Assembly (NCBI GenBank): GCA_903772945.1
Contig: CAICTM010000617.1
Coordinates: 1-56,402 of the forward strand
From: Seminavis robusta
Lineage: Eukaryota > Bacillariophyta > Bacillariophyceae > Naviculales > Naviculaceae
Length of the DNA: 56,402 bases
Reading direction: 5' to 3'
Both the position numbers and the translations under genes were made by a program. Numbering within the stretch: position 1 is the first letter of the stretch; each line of letters starts with the position of its first letter. Shown here piece by piece: positions 1-10,328 of the stretch. Under the pieces are notes generated by a model. The model did no database searches, had not been told where the DNA came from, and was given only the letters and a program-made list of their open reading frames with translations.

Positions 1-262
1 ACTGCAGCTTATTGGGGAGTAATTGGTTTTAGATTAAGCTGTAAAGACAAAAGTGAGGATTTTCTGGTGGTCATAGCAATTCTTGTGATTGAATTTGGAT
101 ATAAGGACCCCGCAACACTTTAGACCTAAAACTCCCTTGGTTCCTTGCATGATCAATTTACATGCGAACCGGACTAGATGATTAATACACGAGTCAATAG
201 TAAAGAGGTGTCAGGTATGTTTCCTCCAACACTTTGAATGGTATTGCTGCCATTCCTCTTCC

Positions 263-1300
263 TCATGCTATCAGATCACCATCATCATCGTCGCTGTCAA
301 TGACCATCTCCTCAGAGTCATCACGTGAAGATCCATCATCATCAGGAATGTCTTCAATGTTAATGGTGCCTTCCTTCCTGGTTTCTTTTCTAGCTTTTTG
401 TTTGTCAGCAGGAGTGATTTGGTTGGCGGTGGTGGTAGATTTTCCCTTGGGCGTGGTGTCTGATTTGTCAGGTTCTTTGGCTGACTTACCAGTATGTCCT
501 GTGTCATTGAGACTTGGGGTATCTCTCTGTTTTGGTGGATTCTTAGAATTCCTGTCTTGGTGCCCGTCTTGTAGGTTCTTTGGTTGCGGTGGGACTTGGG
601 ATTCCTTGTCATTAATGTTCTTCCAGGCATTAAACACAACTGATGGGCTGGTGGCATGAGGGATTGGGTTGAAGTAATCATCAATGTTGTCTTCCTTTCT
701 TCTGGTTTGTTCTTGGTACGAGAAGTAGGATCCAAGTTTCATTTGAGCATTGAACCATACTTTCACTTGGATTTGTGGGTTATTTGCAATCTTCAATGTG
801 GGACTAAAGAGGGTGGGTTTAGTAGCAGCCAGCCTGAGGAAGTCTATGATCATGGCTTGGGGGTCCTAGTGGTGTAAAGGGGAAGATCTGATCCTTCAAT
901 TTGGACATTGACTAGTGCAAGAAGAAATTTGTAGACAGTGCCAAAGGATTGGTTCTGATTATCTTCAGCAGCTGCAGTGGATACTTCAGGGGATTGGGCT
1001 TCATACACAGGGCATTCCTATGTAACCTCTTGGCCACAGGGAGCAGTTCTTGTTTTGACAGTGGGGCTTTGGGTAAAGATAGTTCTGCTTTGCTCAGTTT
1101 GAAGATAGAGTATGAGGTTGATCTGGAAGACTTTGTCTAGGGGGATGGACTTGTCATATTCAGATAAGGCATCATTGGAGAATTCTTCTAATTCAAAGGT
1201 GTTGGTAAGAGTGTTCTGCCTTTCTTGGGGTTCTAGTTGGGGTTGTTCCTGTGGGGGGACCTCTACTACCTCTCTTGGAGGATGTTGGGGTAGATGACAT
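263..1300 (-). pseudogene. Decayed unknown gene, about 340 aa
   Basis: I do not recognise the family. Read on the minus strand from an ATG at 1300, the frame opens with MSSTPTSSKRGSRGPPTGTT and runs to about 1195. It then continues in another frame (NTFELEEFSNDALSEYDKS...), meets an in-frame TAG at 1018-1020, and goes on in the same frame (ECPVYEAQSPEVSTAAAED...FLLALVNVQIEG). A second shift near 860 leads into the longest open piece, 853-263, which carries AMIIDFLRLAATKPTLFSP and ends in a Lys/Glu/Asp-rich hydrophilic tail with DSDDDDGD. Each piece reads like protein, and the pieces join end to end, so one ancestral gene with two frameshifts and one stop explains it better than several small genes. 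The basic, Pro/Ser/Thr-rich start and acidic tail would suit a transposon-encoded nucleic-acid-binding protein, but that is a guess. Confidence 0.6.
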
Positions 1301-1380
1301 CTTGGAGTTCAGAGGAGTCTTGGAGTTAACTGGAAACTATGGGTGTGTGAAGACATTGAGATGGTCAAGTATAAGCAGCC

Positions 1381-1455
1381 TTGGACGCCTACAGGGGCCT
1401 GAATCTTGGACACCAACAGGGGCCTGAACCTTGAACACCAACAGGGGCTGATTGC
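1381..1455. repeat. Short tandem repeat, about 28-bp unit, 3 copies
   Basis: Three imperfect copies of a unit containing ACACCAACAGGGGCCTGAA follow one another just upstream of the decayed gene's start. No coding potential was seen. Confidence 0.75.
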
Positions 1456-1519
1456 TGCTGCACACAAGATAAGATCAAGGTGGTACACTTGATCAATGGA
1501 TTAAGGGGCTTGGAGGTTG

Positions 1520-1640
1520 GTCTCAAAGATAAGGGAAGAGACTTAGGGGGAAGTTCCAGAGATATAAGGGAAGAGACTTAGGGAAGTGTTCCGAGATATA
1601 AGGGGAAGACTTAGGGGAAGTGTTCGAAGATATAAGGGAC
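1520..1640. repeat. Tandem repeat, about 35-40-bp unit
   Basis: Three to four degenerate copies of a unit built on GATATAAGGGAAGAGACTTA followed by GGGAAGTGTTC. Successive copies differ by small indels. It lies between the 28-bp repeat and a larger duplication, so the whole stretch looks repeat-derived. Confidence 0.75.
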
Positions 1641-1671
1641 AGGAGATTTAGAGGGGGTGGTTCGAAGATTT

Positions 1672-1955
1672 AGGAGGTTGGCTGTGGTTGGATTGTTGGT
1701 TCGAGAGTTTGATGCTTGCCGATTGTGGTAGGATTGCAATGAGGGAGAGCTCCAAGTTCTGGATGATGCAATACAGTCGAGTCGATGGCTTGATCGGTTC
1801 GATTGGAGGTACGTGTTGTGAGATTTAGAGGGAGTGTTCCAAAGGCTTAGGAGGTTGGCTGGTAGTTGAGTTGTTGTTTCCAAGAGTTTGATGCTTGCCG
1901 ATTGTGGTAGGATTCCAATGAGGGAGAGCTCCAATTCTTGACGATGCAATTCAAC
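1672..1955. repeat. Direct duplication of a roughly 100-bp segment
   Basis: Segments around 1672-1780 and 1847-1955 share the order TTAGGAGGTTGGCTG, then GAGTTTGATGCTTGCCGATT, then GAGGGAGAGCTCCAA, then a GATGCAAT stretch. The copies are separated by about 65 bases and differ at scattered positions. Small ORFs crossing them are not conserved between copies, so neither copy looks coding. Confidence 0.75.
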
Positions 1956-3796
1956 AGCGGTTGGTGGTCTCGGTCGGTTGGTGTTTCGGTCGTCTTGTGT
2001 TGCCTTTCGAGAAACTCGTGTTGCTGTGAGATCCAGTTATTCCTGACCCGTTACTATAGTAATAAGCAGGGGTTGGGGACTGATTATCGTAGCGACAAGT
2101 GGTGTCTTGATTGGGGTTGGTTGAGCGGATGGTGTTGATGGTGGGTGTGATTGCGATTTTCGAAGATTGGTCGTGTGTAGAAACTGTACCAGGTTCTACG
2201 TGAAATGACTGGTATCTTCTGTTGCAGCAATCACTTGATCGTTCGGCCGTTCGGCCCCGTAGAGGACTTTCTGCAGTTGCTGAGAGGCTCCAATGGGACC
2301 GGCAGTGTTAATAAGCTTGTTGTTCTTGTCTGTTTGGTGTTTTTGAGCTACTGATGATGGTGTATCGATTCGGCCGTTGGCCATGGTCGATCCTTTTCGT
2401 TGGATCTATTTTATGAGGTTTTGGTTGGTTGTGATTAATTTTACGTAGGTTTCTACACGATTTGAGTACTGGGTCATAATAAAAGTCTTTTCGATAAAGC
2501 CAACGCTGCACTCTAGAAGATGACATTCTCCCTGTGTGCTCCAGGTAGACTCCAGCGTGGAGCAGTTTCGCTCCTTTTGAATTCTTTTAAATTCTATGGT
2601 AGATGCTAGCAACTACTCTGTACCAGCCTCTAGCTGGCAAATCCATGCCAGGAAGGACATCCTCTCAGACCCATGCTAGCTAGCATGACCTTGTCTCCAA
2701 TGTTTGGAATTGTAGAATACTGAGCACAGGAGTAGAAAGAAGCCAGGAAGGTGAATAATGCTCCAGATTGATACTATTATAGTATATACTATGCGCAACT
2801 GGTACTACATGTAGAAAAAAAGAAACTCCAGCTGTATCAAGAACAGAAATCATTGCTTCGAATGCTTACAGTACCTTCATACATGGACAATTTCACACAG
2901 TTCTTCCACTGACGTACGAGCGTAAAAGTAAGAATGGGTATACCGTACATAAAGGTGTTGACATCACGTGTCACATGTACCGCATCCCCACTGCACTCCC
3001 AGTCGGTTCTGGTTGAACGCGTTCTGGTATCGGTACATACTTGAAGCGAGAAGCGAGCACCGCTAAGAAGTGCGAGCGACGAGAAGCGCAAGCAAGACAA
3101 GAATGATTCATGAGTTTCTTGACGAATGATCCATCCAATCTCTTGATTGGATCTTGGCCACAGTACACTCCTCCCTTGATATTATTAAGTTGTCTCTGAG
3201 TTTAGCTTAACCCTAGCTAGTAGTAGAGGCATCTTAGCAACCACTCAAATATATGTACTGAGATTCTTCTTAGCATTTTGTTAAAATTCAGAGTGCAAAG
3301 GCAACATCTTAGCTTTCTTGCCATTGCTATTGACCATAATAGTAGCATGTTATATACCAACCTTGCTACTGTGCTAGTATTTGTAACTTTTGGCACCTGT
3401 TTTTTAAAGGGCATTTTGTTGCAGAAAATTGTCATTGTATAATCTCTCAATCTCTTTTGTGCCCAAGGGAGAGTGCTACGGTATCTTAGCTCTAGTGCAG
3501 ATCTGAGTGTCTCAAGTACTGTATCTTTTAAAACATTTCAGCAAATCTCATGCTCGACATCGTATCTCGGACTCTCTTTTAGTAAAATATCAAGGGAGGA
3601 GAGTACATGAAGGAAATCCACGGTTGTACAGTACTCCACGATGGAAGTAGAACAATCCACGGTGGACCACCACGATGCAAATGCGGCGTCAGTGCCAAAG
3701 ATCCAAAAGATCAGGAGTGACAGTTGGAAGAAAAAGTGCGGAAACAAGTAGTAGTTGTAATAGTCAAAATAGTCTCCTAGCTAGCTAGCTAGAATC
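1956..3796. other. Gene-poor stretch
   Basis: Only short, compositionally unremarkable ORFs occur on either strand, and none shows a recognisable motif. Palindromic CTAGCTAG words appear near 2675 and at 3776-3792, the second immediately before the plastid-protein gene. Confidence 0.5.
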
Positions 3797-4411
3797 ATGA
3801 GAACAATGTCCAAGCCCGGAGCCGTGGTACTACTAGTACCTTGGATGAGTTTGGTGCTCCTGTTGCTGAGCCGGTCAGTACCGGTATGGAGTTTTCAACC
3901 CACAAAGCCTCCGATTGCCTTTCAGCATTATTTGAGGACACAACAGCGACAGTTTTTCTTTCGAGTGCATCTCTCCGACCCCCCAAACGAAGATTCCAAC
4001 AACGAACCAGCGACTGGTTCTACCCCCGAGAAGAATACATCAGCAGCAGCAGAAGAAGAGCCTGTGAACAAGATAGAACCCGCATCCGAATCGTTATCTC
4101 CTCTGGACTGGCTGTCCAAAGTACAAACAGGGTTCATTTACTTTTTTGCAACAGCCGTAGCTGCTGGATTACTCCTAAACTTGTTTGGCTACGGATACAC
4201 ACTGTCACCAGGCGAAGGTCTCCGCATTGATAGCCTCAATGAACTGCGAATGGAACAACAGCTTGACGTAGCATCGGGCAATAATGCTGCCAGGGGGCCG
4301 GGAGGATTGACTGGATTCTTCCTCCGGAATCCCTTTACAGCTTCGCTCATTCTCACTGGCATTGTTTTGGTCTACGAGAATGTCGTGTACAAGAATAATA
4401 ATAAGAAATAA
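3797..4411 (+). CDS. Probable plastid-targeted two-helix membrane protein
   Basis: The family is not recognised. The 204-aa product starts with a clear signal peptide (residues about 8-31, rich in Leu/Val) ending VWS-FQP, so a phenylalanine falls at the +1 position after the likely cleavage site. In diatoms that pattern (ASAFAP-type motif) sends proteins through the ER into the complex plastid. A hydrophilic, Glu/Ser-rich region (residues 60-105) follows, then two likely membrane helices at about 112-136 and 172-195, the first holding FATAVAAGLLLNLFGYGY. The C-terminus is short and basic (YKNNNKK). A thylakoid or envelope membrane protein is the natural inference. It is convergent with the ARP gene, with stop codons only 49 bases apart. 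The first ATG is used because the signal peptide begins directly after it; a second Met three codons later works equally well. Confidence 0.8.
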   Translation: MRTMSKPGAVVLLVPWMSLVLLLLSRSVPVWSFQPTKPPIAFQHYLRTQQRQFFFRVHLSDPPNEDSNNEPATGSTPEKNTSAAAEEEPVNKIEPASESLSPLDWLSKVQTGFIYFFATAVAAGLLLNLFGYGYTLSPGEGLRIDSLNELRMEQQLDVASGNNAARGPGGLTGFFLRNPFTASLILTGIVLVYENVVYKNNNKK

Positions 4412-4460
4412 AACTAATAGTGTGTGCATGCACTAACTATTCGTTATTGTGTGTTATTGG

Positions 4461-6137
4461 CTACGGAAACCTCTGAATGGCTAACGCAGCACCATATTCC
4501 TGGTACTCGTTGCGACTGAGCCACAATTGTTGAAAACTTCCGAGACTGGTTAGAATACTGGCACCGACCCATGCGGAACAAGATCGTTCTACCGAATTGC
4601 GACTGGCAATGACGCGGCACTTGTAATTGCTGGGAACAACTCGTGGAACTTCCATGGACAATCGTTCGGCCATGTTGGGAAACAAGGACGATCCACCCGT
4701 CAAGATGATATTGGCCGCAAGATCTTTGCGCAAATCGCCATCTCCCACGGCGGACAGTGACGAAAATACGAGTTGATGAAGGGGTAGATTGGACAGCGTA
4801 TGGTGTTCGGACATGATTCCCGTGCGGGATGTTTCGTGCATAACATAGGGGACTTCGTCCGTAAACAACAGTTCGGGTATCCGACAGAGATCGTGTCCCA
4901 TTTTGGAGGACAAATCAATATGGGTTCCATCGGGAAGTTCGTAGGTCATTCCCGCTGCTTGTACGCTTTTGCTGGTATCATCGTCATCATGGTCGCTCTT
5001 TTTATCATTGTCGTCTTCCTCCTCCTCTGTTTCCATGGGTGTTGGTTTGATTCCTCCTTCCTTTTTGGCATCGTCTCCTTCTTCCTCTTCGTCATCGTCT
5101 TCTTCCTCATCGGATGACTGTGCATTGTTGTTGTTTTTATTTTCAGTACCACTGTTAGATGTCGACCACAGAAATGGCACTGTCTCATCGTCACACCACT
5201 GTGCCAATTTGCAATGATTGGATGAAGTTCGAAATTCGTACAGGAGATCCTGCATGGCCCATCTATAAAAATAGGGCGATTTGGTAGCCAGTGCCGAAAT
5301 GGCATTGCGCAATTGATAGCGCGGTCGTAGTACAACCTTTTGTTCCAACAGTGCCCTCCATTGGACATTTCCCAACCAATCCCCACCCCGTCCATTGCGT
5401 CGTTGGGCGTGTTTCAATAGTAATCCATCCACGACGGGTGTGACACGACATCCCCCGGCTCCCACATCTACTACTAACGCCGTTTGTCGTCCAAAACAAA
5501 AGGCACTGAGCATGGGCGTCGGTGCCAAAAAGCAAGCGGGTGCGTCGACTGTTTCCATGAGAAATTCGACCAATTTCGTATGTTGTTCTCGTTGGACTGC
5601 TGCCGCATATTGTTCGCCCACTTGACCCGTCCGGTATGTCATGCCCGGAGTGACGGCCAAAATGGGATGGACGCAGCGTGCACCTGTCTTGTTAGTGGTG
5701 TTGCTGTGGATGGTACTACTACTCGTCACATTATTTGGTGTGTAGGGAGTTCCTCCTTTCGTATGTTTGAGTGTATCGGTGACCCGTAAGAGTTCCAAAC
5801 TACGAAGCCAGAGTTGTTCATGAGCGTCCCAATCTTGAACGCCATCGCCTTGTGGCAAGTACGCATTGGGATCGATTTGAGGAGCGGCAAATTGTTGGTC
5901 CTCTTCTCCTAGCCAAGGCATGCGGAGAATGGGACGCACATTCTGCGACGCCAATCGTCCGGAATAGCACGATGAGGGAATACTACTACATGTACTAGTA
6001 GTGGAGTTGTTGTCTTGACATTGAACCGTGTAACTGGGAGCCACAAATTTGGGATTGTCTTCGCCGCCATAGCCAAAGCGACTCGTATGAGATCCAATGT
6101 CGCCAATGAACGATCCTGTCTCGTCTCCGCAGTACAT
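4461..6137 (-). CDS. ARP4: Actin-related protein, ARP4/BAF53-like
   Basis: The 558-aa product is an actin-fold protein. The N-terminus, CGDETGSFIGDIGSHTSRFG then YGGEDNPKF, matches the ARP4/BAF53 form of the first phosphate-binding loop. LVVDVGAGGCRVTPVVDG is the second loop and NIILTGGSSLFPNMAERL the adenosine motif. The C-terminus (SLGSFQQLWLSRNEYQEYGA) is the usual actin-family end. ARP4 proteins are nuclear subunits of the INO80, SWR1 and NuA4-type chromatin complexes, so a chromatin role is expected. An insertion with long Asp/Glu runs (about 5130-4965) is typical of ARP surface loops but large here. The frame is open back to 6338, but that extension includes a Cys run and crosses a MITE terminus, so the ATG at 6137 is preferred. 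No introns were seen. Confidence 0.88.
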   Translation of the reverse strand: MYCGDETGSFIGDIGSHTSRFGYGGEDNPKFVAPSYTVQCQDNNSTTSTCSSIPSSCYSGRLASQNVRPILRMPWLGEEDQQFAAPQIDPNAYLPQGDGVQDWDAHEQLWLRSLELLRVTDTLKHTKGGTPYTPNNVTSSSTIHSNTTNKTGARCVHPILAVTPGMTYRTGQVGEQYAAAVQREQHTKLVEFLMETVDAPACFLAPTPMLSAFCFGRQTALVVDVGAGGCRVTPVVDGLLLKHAQRRNGRGGDWLGNVQWRALLEQKVVLRPRYQLRNAISALATKSPYFYRWAMQDLLYEFRTSSNHCKLAQWCDDETVPFLWSTSNSGTENKNNNNAQSSDEEEDDDEEEEGDDAKKEGGIKPTPMETEEEEDDNDKKSDHDDDDTSKSVQAAGMTYELPDGTHIDLSSKMGHDLCRIPELLFTDEVPYVMHETSRTGIMSEHHTLSNLPLHQLVFSSLSAVGDGDLRKDLAANIILTGGSSLFPNMAERLSMEVPRVVPSNYKCRVIASRNSVERSCSAWVGASILTSLGSFQQLWLSRNEYQEYGAALAIQRFP

Positions 6138-6297
6138 ACTGAAGAATACTGTACTAGGTCGTCTTGGTCTCTTCTTTCTTGGACAACCACAGCAACAGCA
6201 ACAGCAGCAGCACGTTGTCTGTCGTCTTGAAAAACTGACGGTTGCGATGTTGCGATGAGAATGAGGGAACACTTCCCAACATTGAGCAGTAAGGTTA

Positions 6298-6690
6298 GAG
6301 CATCCAATACCAGGGTACCCCAAAACCCATCCATACATGTCTCATCAGACATCCCATAAGTAAAAATATGGCCCGAGAGCAGGCCAAGCAAAAATGCGAT
6401 TTATTTGAGAGTTAGGGTTACTTTGCACATGGTTTGGGTGGATCGATCCGGAACGCAAAAGGGTGATATTTGGGTCGCGTTCGAGCGTTGGGCAAATCTC
6501 ATGCAAATTTTCCCTTAAGTAAAAGGGTTAAAGTTATCTTGCTGTCACGAAAATGTCACACGCATGACTCAGCGTGTCACATAGCCGGATTTTTGCAAGC
6601 AAGCATAGCCTGGCAGCGAGGATGTCAAGCTTTCGGCAAATACGCACGAATCAATGCATGGGTTTTGGGGTACCCTGGTATTGGATGGTC
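6298..6690. mobile_element. MITE, PIF/Harbinger type, 393 bp
   Basis: Terminal inverted repeats of 33 bp lie at 6298-6330 and 6658-6690, with one mismatch (position 3, G versus C). The shared core begins CATCCAATACCAGGG. Both ends are flanked by TTA (6295-6297 and 6691-6693), the target-site duplication of PIF/Harbinger elements, and the GAGC/GACC start suits that group. The interior has no coding capacity. It lies between the divergently transcribed ARP and reductase genes, 160 bases from one start codon and 155 from the other. A 7-base duplication TTAGAGC could also be read, but then the repeats would not end evenly. Confidence 0.85.
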
Positions 6691-6845
6691 TTAGAGCTAA
6701 ATTAGATCTTTTTGGATCTTTTGGATCGGAGGACTTGACTTGTTCTGCTCCAACATCAAAACTGCACTGATGAAAGAAGACAGAGACGACAATCCAAAAG
6801 AGAGCTGATCCTCCATTGCAGTAAGACTTACTTTACCAGCTCACA

Positions 6846-8352
6846 ATGAGACAGACAATGGGAGGTTTCCTCTTGTTGGTGGTGTTATTATGTATCATTA
6901 GTGCAGTGACTGCAGTGGACAACAACAACAACGACAATGATGTAGTGCTTCCCACGGTCCCTCTTTCGAGTGGCGCCGAGTTTCCCTTGGTTGGATTGGG
7001 CGTGGGCAATTTGCAGCACAATTTGATTGAAGATCGCATTGAAAAAGCCATGGCAACAGACAAACGGACCATGGTCTTTGATACAGCCCATGCCAGTCGC
7101 AATGAAGATATTGTTCGTCGTGGCGTGGGGCATGGACTGATTCAATTGCAATCGTCATCCGAAGAAGTCCATGTGGTGACCAAGGTCTGGTACACACATT
7201 TGGGCTATGATCGGACCATTATGAGCGTCCGAGAATCACTGCGCAATCTCAATCATGCCCATGTCAAAGTACACATTCTCCTTCATTGGCCGCGATGTCG
7301 CGACGATATTCCATGGATGAATTGCGAACAGGAAGAACAAGATTTGCCACTCGCCGTCAAAAATGCCGGTCCACCGCCGCATCTTCATAAAGAGACAGCC
7401 TTTTTGGAATCGTGGACGGCACTCGAAGATATTTATTTAGGCAATACAAAGCTCGGCAAAGGATTGCCAAAGTTGGAATCCATTGGTGTTTCCAATTTTG
7501 CACTGGATGATCTCAAGGAAATGGGAAAAACACAACGCGTTACTCCACATATATTGCAGGTATGTACTGAACACAAAACAAATACAAAACTGGTTTGGTC
7601 AACTTCAACAAGCTCACTTATTATTGTGATTGCTTTTCTTCTTTTCCCTCCTTTGGTTGGTTGAATGATCTTTTGATGGATCTCTATGACAGGGCAACAT
7701 TTGGTCCTACGTCTTTGATCCAAACTTGATTGACTACTGCCGTGAAAATCAAATATTGTTTCAAGCATTCAATGTCATTAATGGAGTCTTTTACGATCGC
7801 GATTACGAAGATGCCCCCAATGCCATTCTCGCACTCAATGCCATTAGTCAACAATTATCCCAACGAGCCGAACCACCACTCACGCCGGAAGACCATAAAA
7901 ACTATACATTGCCACAAGTCGTCTTGAAATGGCTCGTTCAAAATGATGTGTCGGTCATTCCGAGAACGTCCAAAATCGAACGACTCCAAGAAAATTCGGC
8001 AGTCTCGATTGCTCGTATGCCACCCCTGGATCCACTGGAAGAAGATACCGTCCAGAGTGCCGTCGCTGCATTGTTGACCAAGGAAGATATCAAACCGCCA
8101 CTCGCCGAATTCATTAATCGCTCCTCCGATACTCTCGTTAATATCTTTTGGGTCCACGGCGAAACGGGAGAGGAAGTGTCGGTCAAGGAAGGATTGCCAC
8201 CGGGAGAAACGTATACGGCATTTACCCAACGAGATCATACATTTGCCGTTTACTTTCAAGGGACCAATCAACGCAAAGAGTTTGTGGTGCATGCCCAACA
8301 TGGACAGCATCAACGATTTGATTTGAATCCACTGGAAGATGAGGAGTTGTAG
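6846..8352 (+). CDS. Secreted aldo/keto reductase fused to a VHL-beta-like C-terminal domain
   Basis: Two exons, 6846-7559 and 7693-8352, are joined across a phase-0 intron (7560-7692, GTATGT...ACAG) and give 457 aa. Residues 1-23 form a signal peptide, so the protein enters the secretory pathway. Residues 35-330 follow the aldo/keto reductase barrel: FPLVGLGVG, FDTAHASRNEDIV, VTKVWY, HILLHWP, IGVSNF, and after the splice LIDYCRENQILFQAF. The catalytic Asp79, Lys113 and His147 are present, but the position of the family's catalytic Tyr holds Ser84, so ordinary carbonyl reduction is doubtful. The last 80 residues (FINRSSDTLVNIFW, GLPPGETYTAFTQRDHTFAVYF) resemble the beta domain of von Hippel-Lindau protein, which binds hydroxyproline peptides. 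Fusion and domain assignment are inference from motifs. Confidence 0.83.
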
Positions 8353-8690
8353 GAACTCTATAAAAGTGTAGGAGCCGACCGACCATTACGGTACGGAAAT
8401 AGACTAGTTACAGTAGTTATTATTGTTTCCGTACCGTAGCTTATAGAACAACGTAAATCATATACCTGGTATGATAGATTACCTTCCCATGTGTAGCTAG
8501 CTAGGTAGTCGTGTTCTTGGGCATACGGTACCGACTGGTACGGGTTACCGGAACGTACACGATGGATGGTACGGTACCACCAACCTACCTACCTCCCCAA
8601 AAAGCACCCCCCGCCCCTTCAAAAATCGAACTGCACCATACAGTACAAACCGGTACCACGTACCGGTATAAAAATATGCATAGAACAATG
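8353..8690. other. Convergent intergenic region rich in GGTACC/CCGGTA words
   Basis: Lies between the stops of the reductase and the RNI-like gene. It holds several palindrome-like words (GGTACCGAC, ACGGTACCACC, ACCGGTATA) and a CTAGCTAG run near 8490, but no gene. Such words recur in intergenic DNA across the window. Confidence 0.5.
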
Positions 8691-10328
8691 TTACGCCCAC
8701 GCAGACCTCCCATACAGCACCGTAACCTTTTCTTGTTGTGGGAGGATTGTTGGACACCATTTTGCAGGATTCTCATGAAGCAGTCCATACACAATGTTGA
8801 ATCTATCCTTGGTCGTGGCAGGGTGCTCGTGGTTTTTGGAGTCGTCACCAAACATTATTCTGCCGTGTTGGGCATGCACGAGCAGATCCACAAATTGAGC
8901 TCTGCTAGTTTCTGGGTCAGAAGTTTCCTTTCGCCCCAATGCATTGAGGGCTGTGTAAAAGGGTATCAAGTGTTCACTTGGATGCAGAGAGACACAACGG
9001 TTGCCAAAGCGATTGGCGGGAGTGCGGCCGAAACTGAAACTGGCAAGCTGTAGTGTGGTATTATTGCCCTTCTGCAGGATGTCCAGGAGCACATCCTGGT
9101 ATTGTTGGAACCTGTCCGGCTGAATGGCCTTTTGCTCATAGAACACTTCTTTGAGGGTCTGGTTGTGCTTTAATGCTCTCAGGATTTGGACCAGACCAGT
9201 CCCTGGGGTGTCTCTTTTGGCTACAATAGTCAAGACCTCAAGTAGATTGTTGTTGCAGAGGAAGCGGCTGATTGCTGGTATGACTGGGTATGCTGCCGCA
9301 CCACAACCACTGTCCGTGTTGAGTTGGATTTGCAATACCTTTAGACGTGGCATTCTGTGAAGGCAATGTTGCACATAATCACAAGCCAATGGATCCGTTT
9401 TCCTCAAGAAAAGGGTCAGTTTTTGGATGTTGCACTTTGACAGGGCTTTTTGGAATGCATCCGTGTCAAACCACACTAATTGATGTTGCTCTTCGGCATT
9501 AGGTTCAGGGAATCGTAGGTATAGATCTTCAACGGCATCATTGGACAATACTTTGTGGACAAACTTCAAAAATGCATCCACTTCCCAATCAGCACACCAG
9601 TTAGCAATAGTCTTGATATTATTGTTGCTGTTGTTGAGAACTGGCTCCATACCCCGCACTGCCTCCATATCCAATCTTGTCCTTTTCATGGGTGAATTTG
9701 CCTCCACGACGACCCATGGATAATTTTCAAAATTACCAATAGTGTTGGAGGACAACATGAATAGCTGTGTTGTTTTCCTCGCACTCATTTCGAAGAGGCT
9801 TTGGGTCAATTGAAGGCTGTATTTCCAGTTCAAGACTAAAGCCAAAGTAAGTGGAAGCTCACAGTAGTGTGGACCTTTGGGCAGCGCCAGTGAAGTTGGG
9901 TTGATATTAGCCATGGTGATGATTTCAGTCTCAGTAGGTCTATCAGGTCCTGGTCCTTGAGACACGACCAATTGCAGAGTATATTCATCCACCAAGTCAG
10001 GTCGCATGGTGGCAAGAAAACCGACCACTCCTGGTTTGGCACCACATTGGAGGACATTGGTGAAGAGTTGTTTGGTCAATGCTTCTGGGTAGCATTCGTA
10101 GAATTTTTTGACGGTTTCCAGATCTGCCTTGGCCATCAAGATCATTTCCAATGGCTGATGCTTGAAAACACTCCAGTTACTGGTGGGCACTGGGTGATTG
10201 AGAGCCGCAAACACATCCCGAGCCAAGGCGTTCATGGTGGTCAACCTACTAGATAGTGGTGGCAAAAACATTAAATTTTGGGAAGGATGAAACCGTGGAG
10301 CGAAAGATGATCCGATTCGATTCATCAT
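8691..10328 (-). CDS. Leucine-rich/RNI-like repeat protein with ankyrin-like start
   Basis: The 545-aa product has no enzyme motif. Residues about 50-190 contain helix pairs of the type FKHQPLEMILMAKADLETVKK and YPEALTKQLFTNVLQCGAKPG, recalling the ankyrin-like helical repeats of many diatom proteins. Residues about 260-420 contain irregular leucine-rich segments (IQKLTLFLRKTD, MPRLKVLQIQLN, NNNLLEVLTIVAK, NQTLKEVFYEQ) spaced 25-35 residues apart, as in ribonuclease-inhibitor-like repeats. This points to a protein-binding scaffold. The first ATG is used, and a second start at MNALARDVF would remove 31 residues. It is divergent from the first GPCR gene and convergent with the reductase gene. 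The window's other LRR gene (34.7 kb) has a similar layout but is not a close copy. Confidence 0.8.
   Translation of the reverse strand: MMNRIGSSFAPRFHPSQNLMFLPPLSSRLTTMNALARDVFAALNHPVPTSNWSVFKHQPLEMILMAKADLETVKKFYECYPEALTKQLFTNVLQCGAKPGVVGFLATMRPDLVDEYTLQLVVSQGPGPDRPTETEIITMANINPTSLALPKGPHYCELPLTLALVLNWKYSLQLTQSLFEMSARKTTQLFMLSSNTIGNFENYPWVVVEANSPMKRTRLDMEAVRGMEPVLNNSNNNIKTIANWCADWEVDAFLKFVHKVLSNDAVEDLYLRFPEPNAEEQHQLVWFDTDAFQKALSKCNIQKLTLFLRKTDPLACDYVQHCLHRMPRLKVLQIQLNTDSGCGAAAYPVIPAISRFLCNNNLLEVLTIVAKRDTPGTGLVQILRALKHNQTLKEVFYEQKAIQPDRFQQYQDVLLDILQKGNNTTLQLASFSFGRTPANRFGNRCVSLHPSEHLIPFYTALNALGRKETSDPETSRAQFVDLLVHAQHGRIMFGDDSKNHEHPATTKDRFNIVYGLLHENPAKWCPTILPQQEKVTVLYGRSAWA

Noticed and set aside
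6138..6338. N-terminal extension of the ARP4 frame by 67 codons
   Set aside because: It runs through a Cys run and the end of the MITE, and the actin-family start motif begins right after the ATG at 6137.
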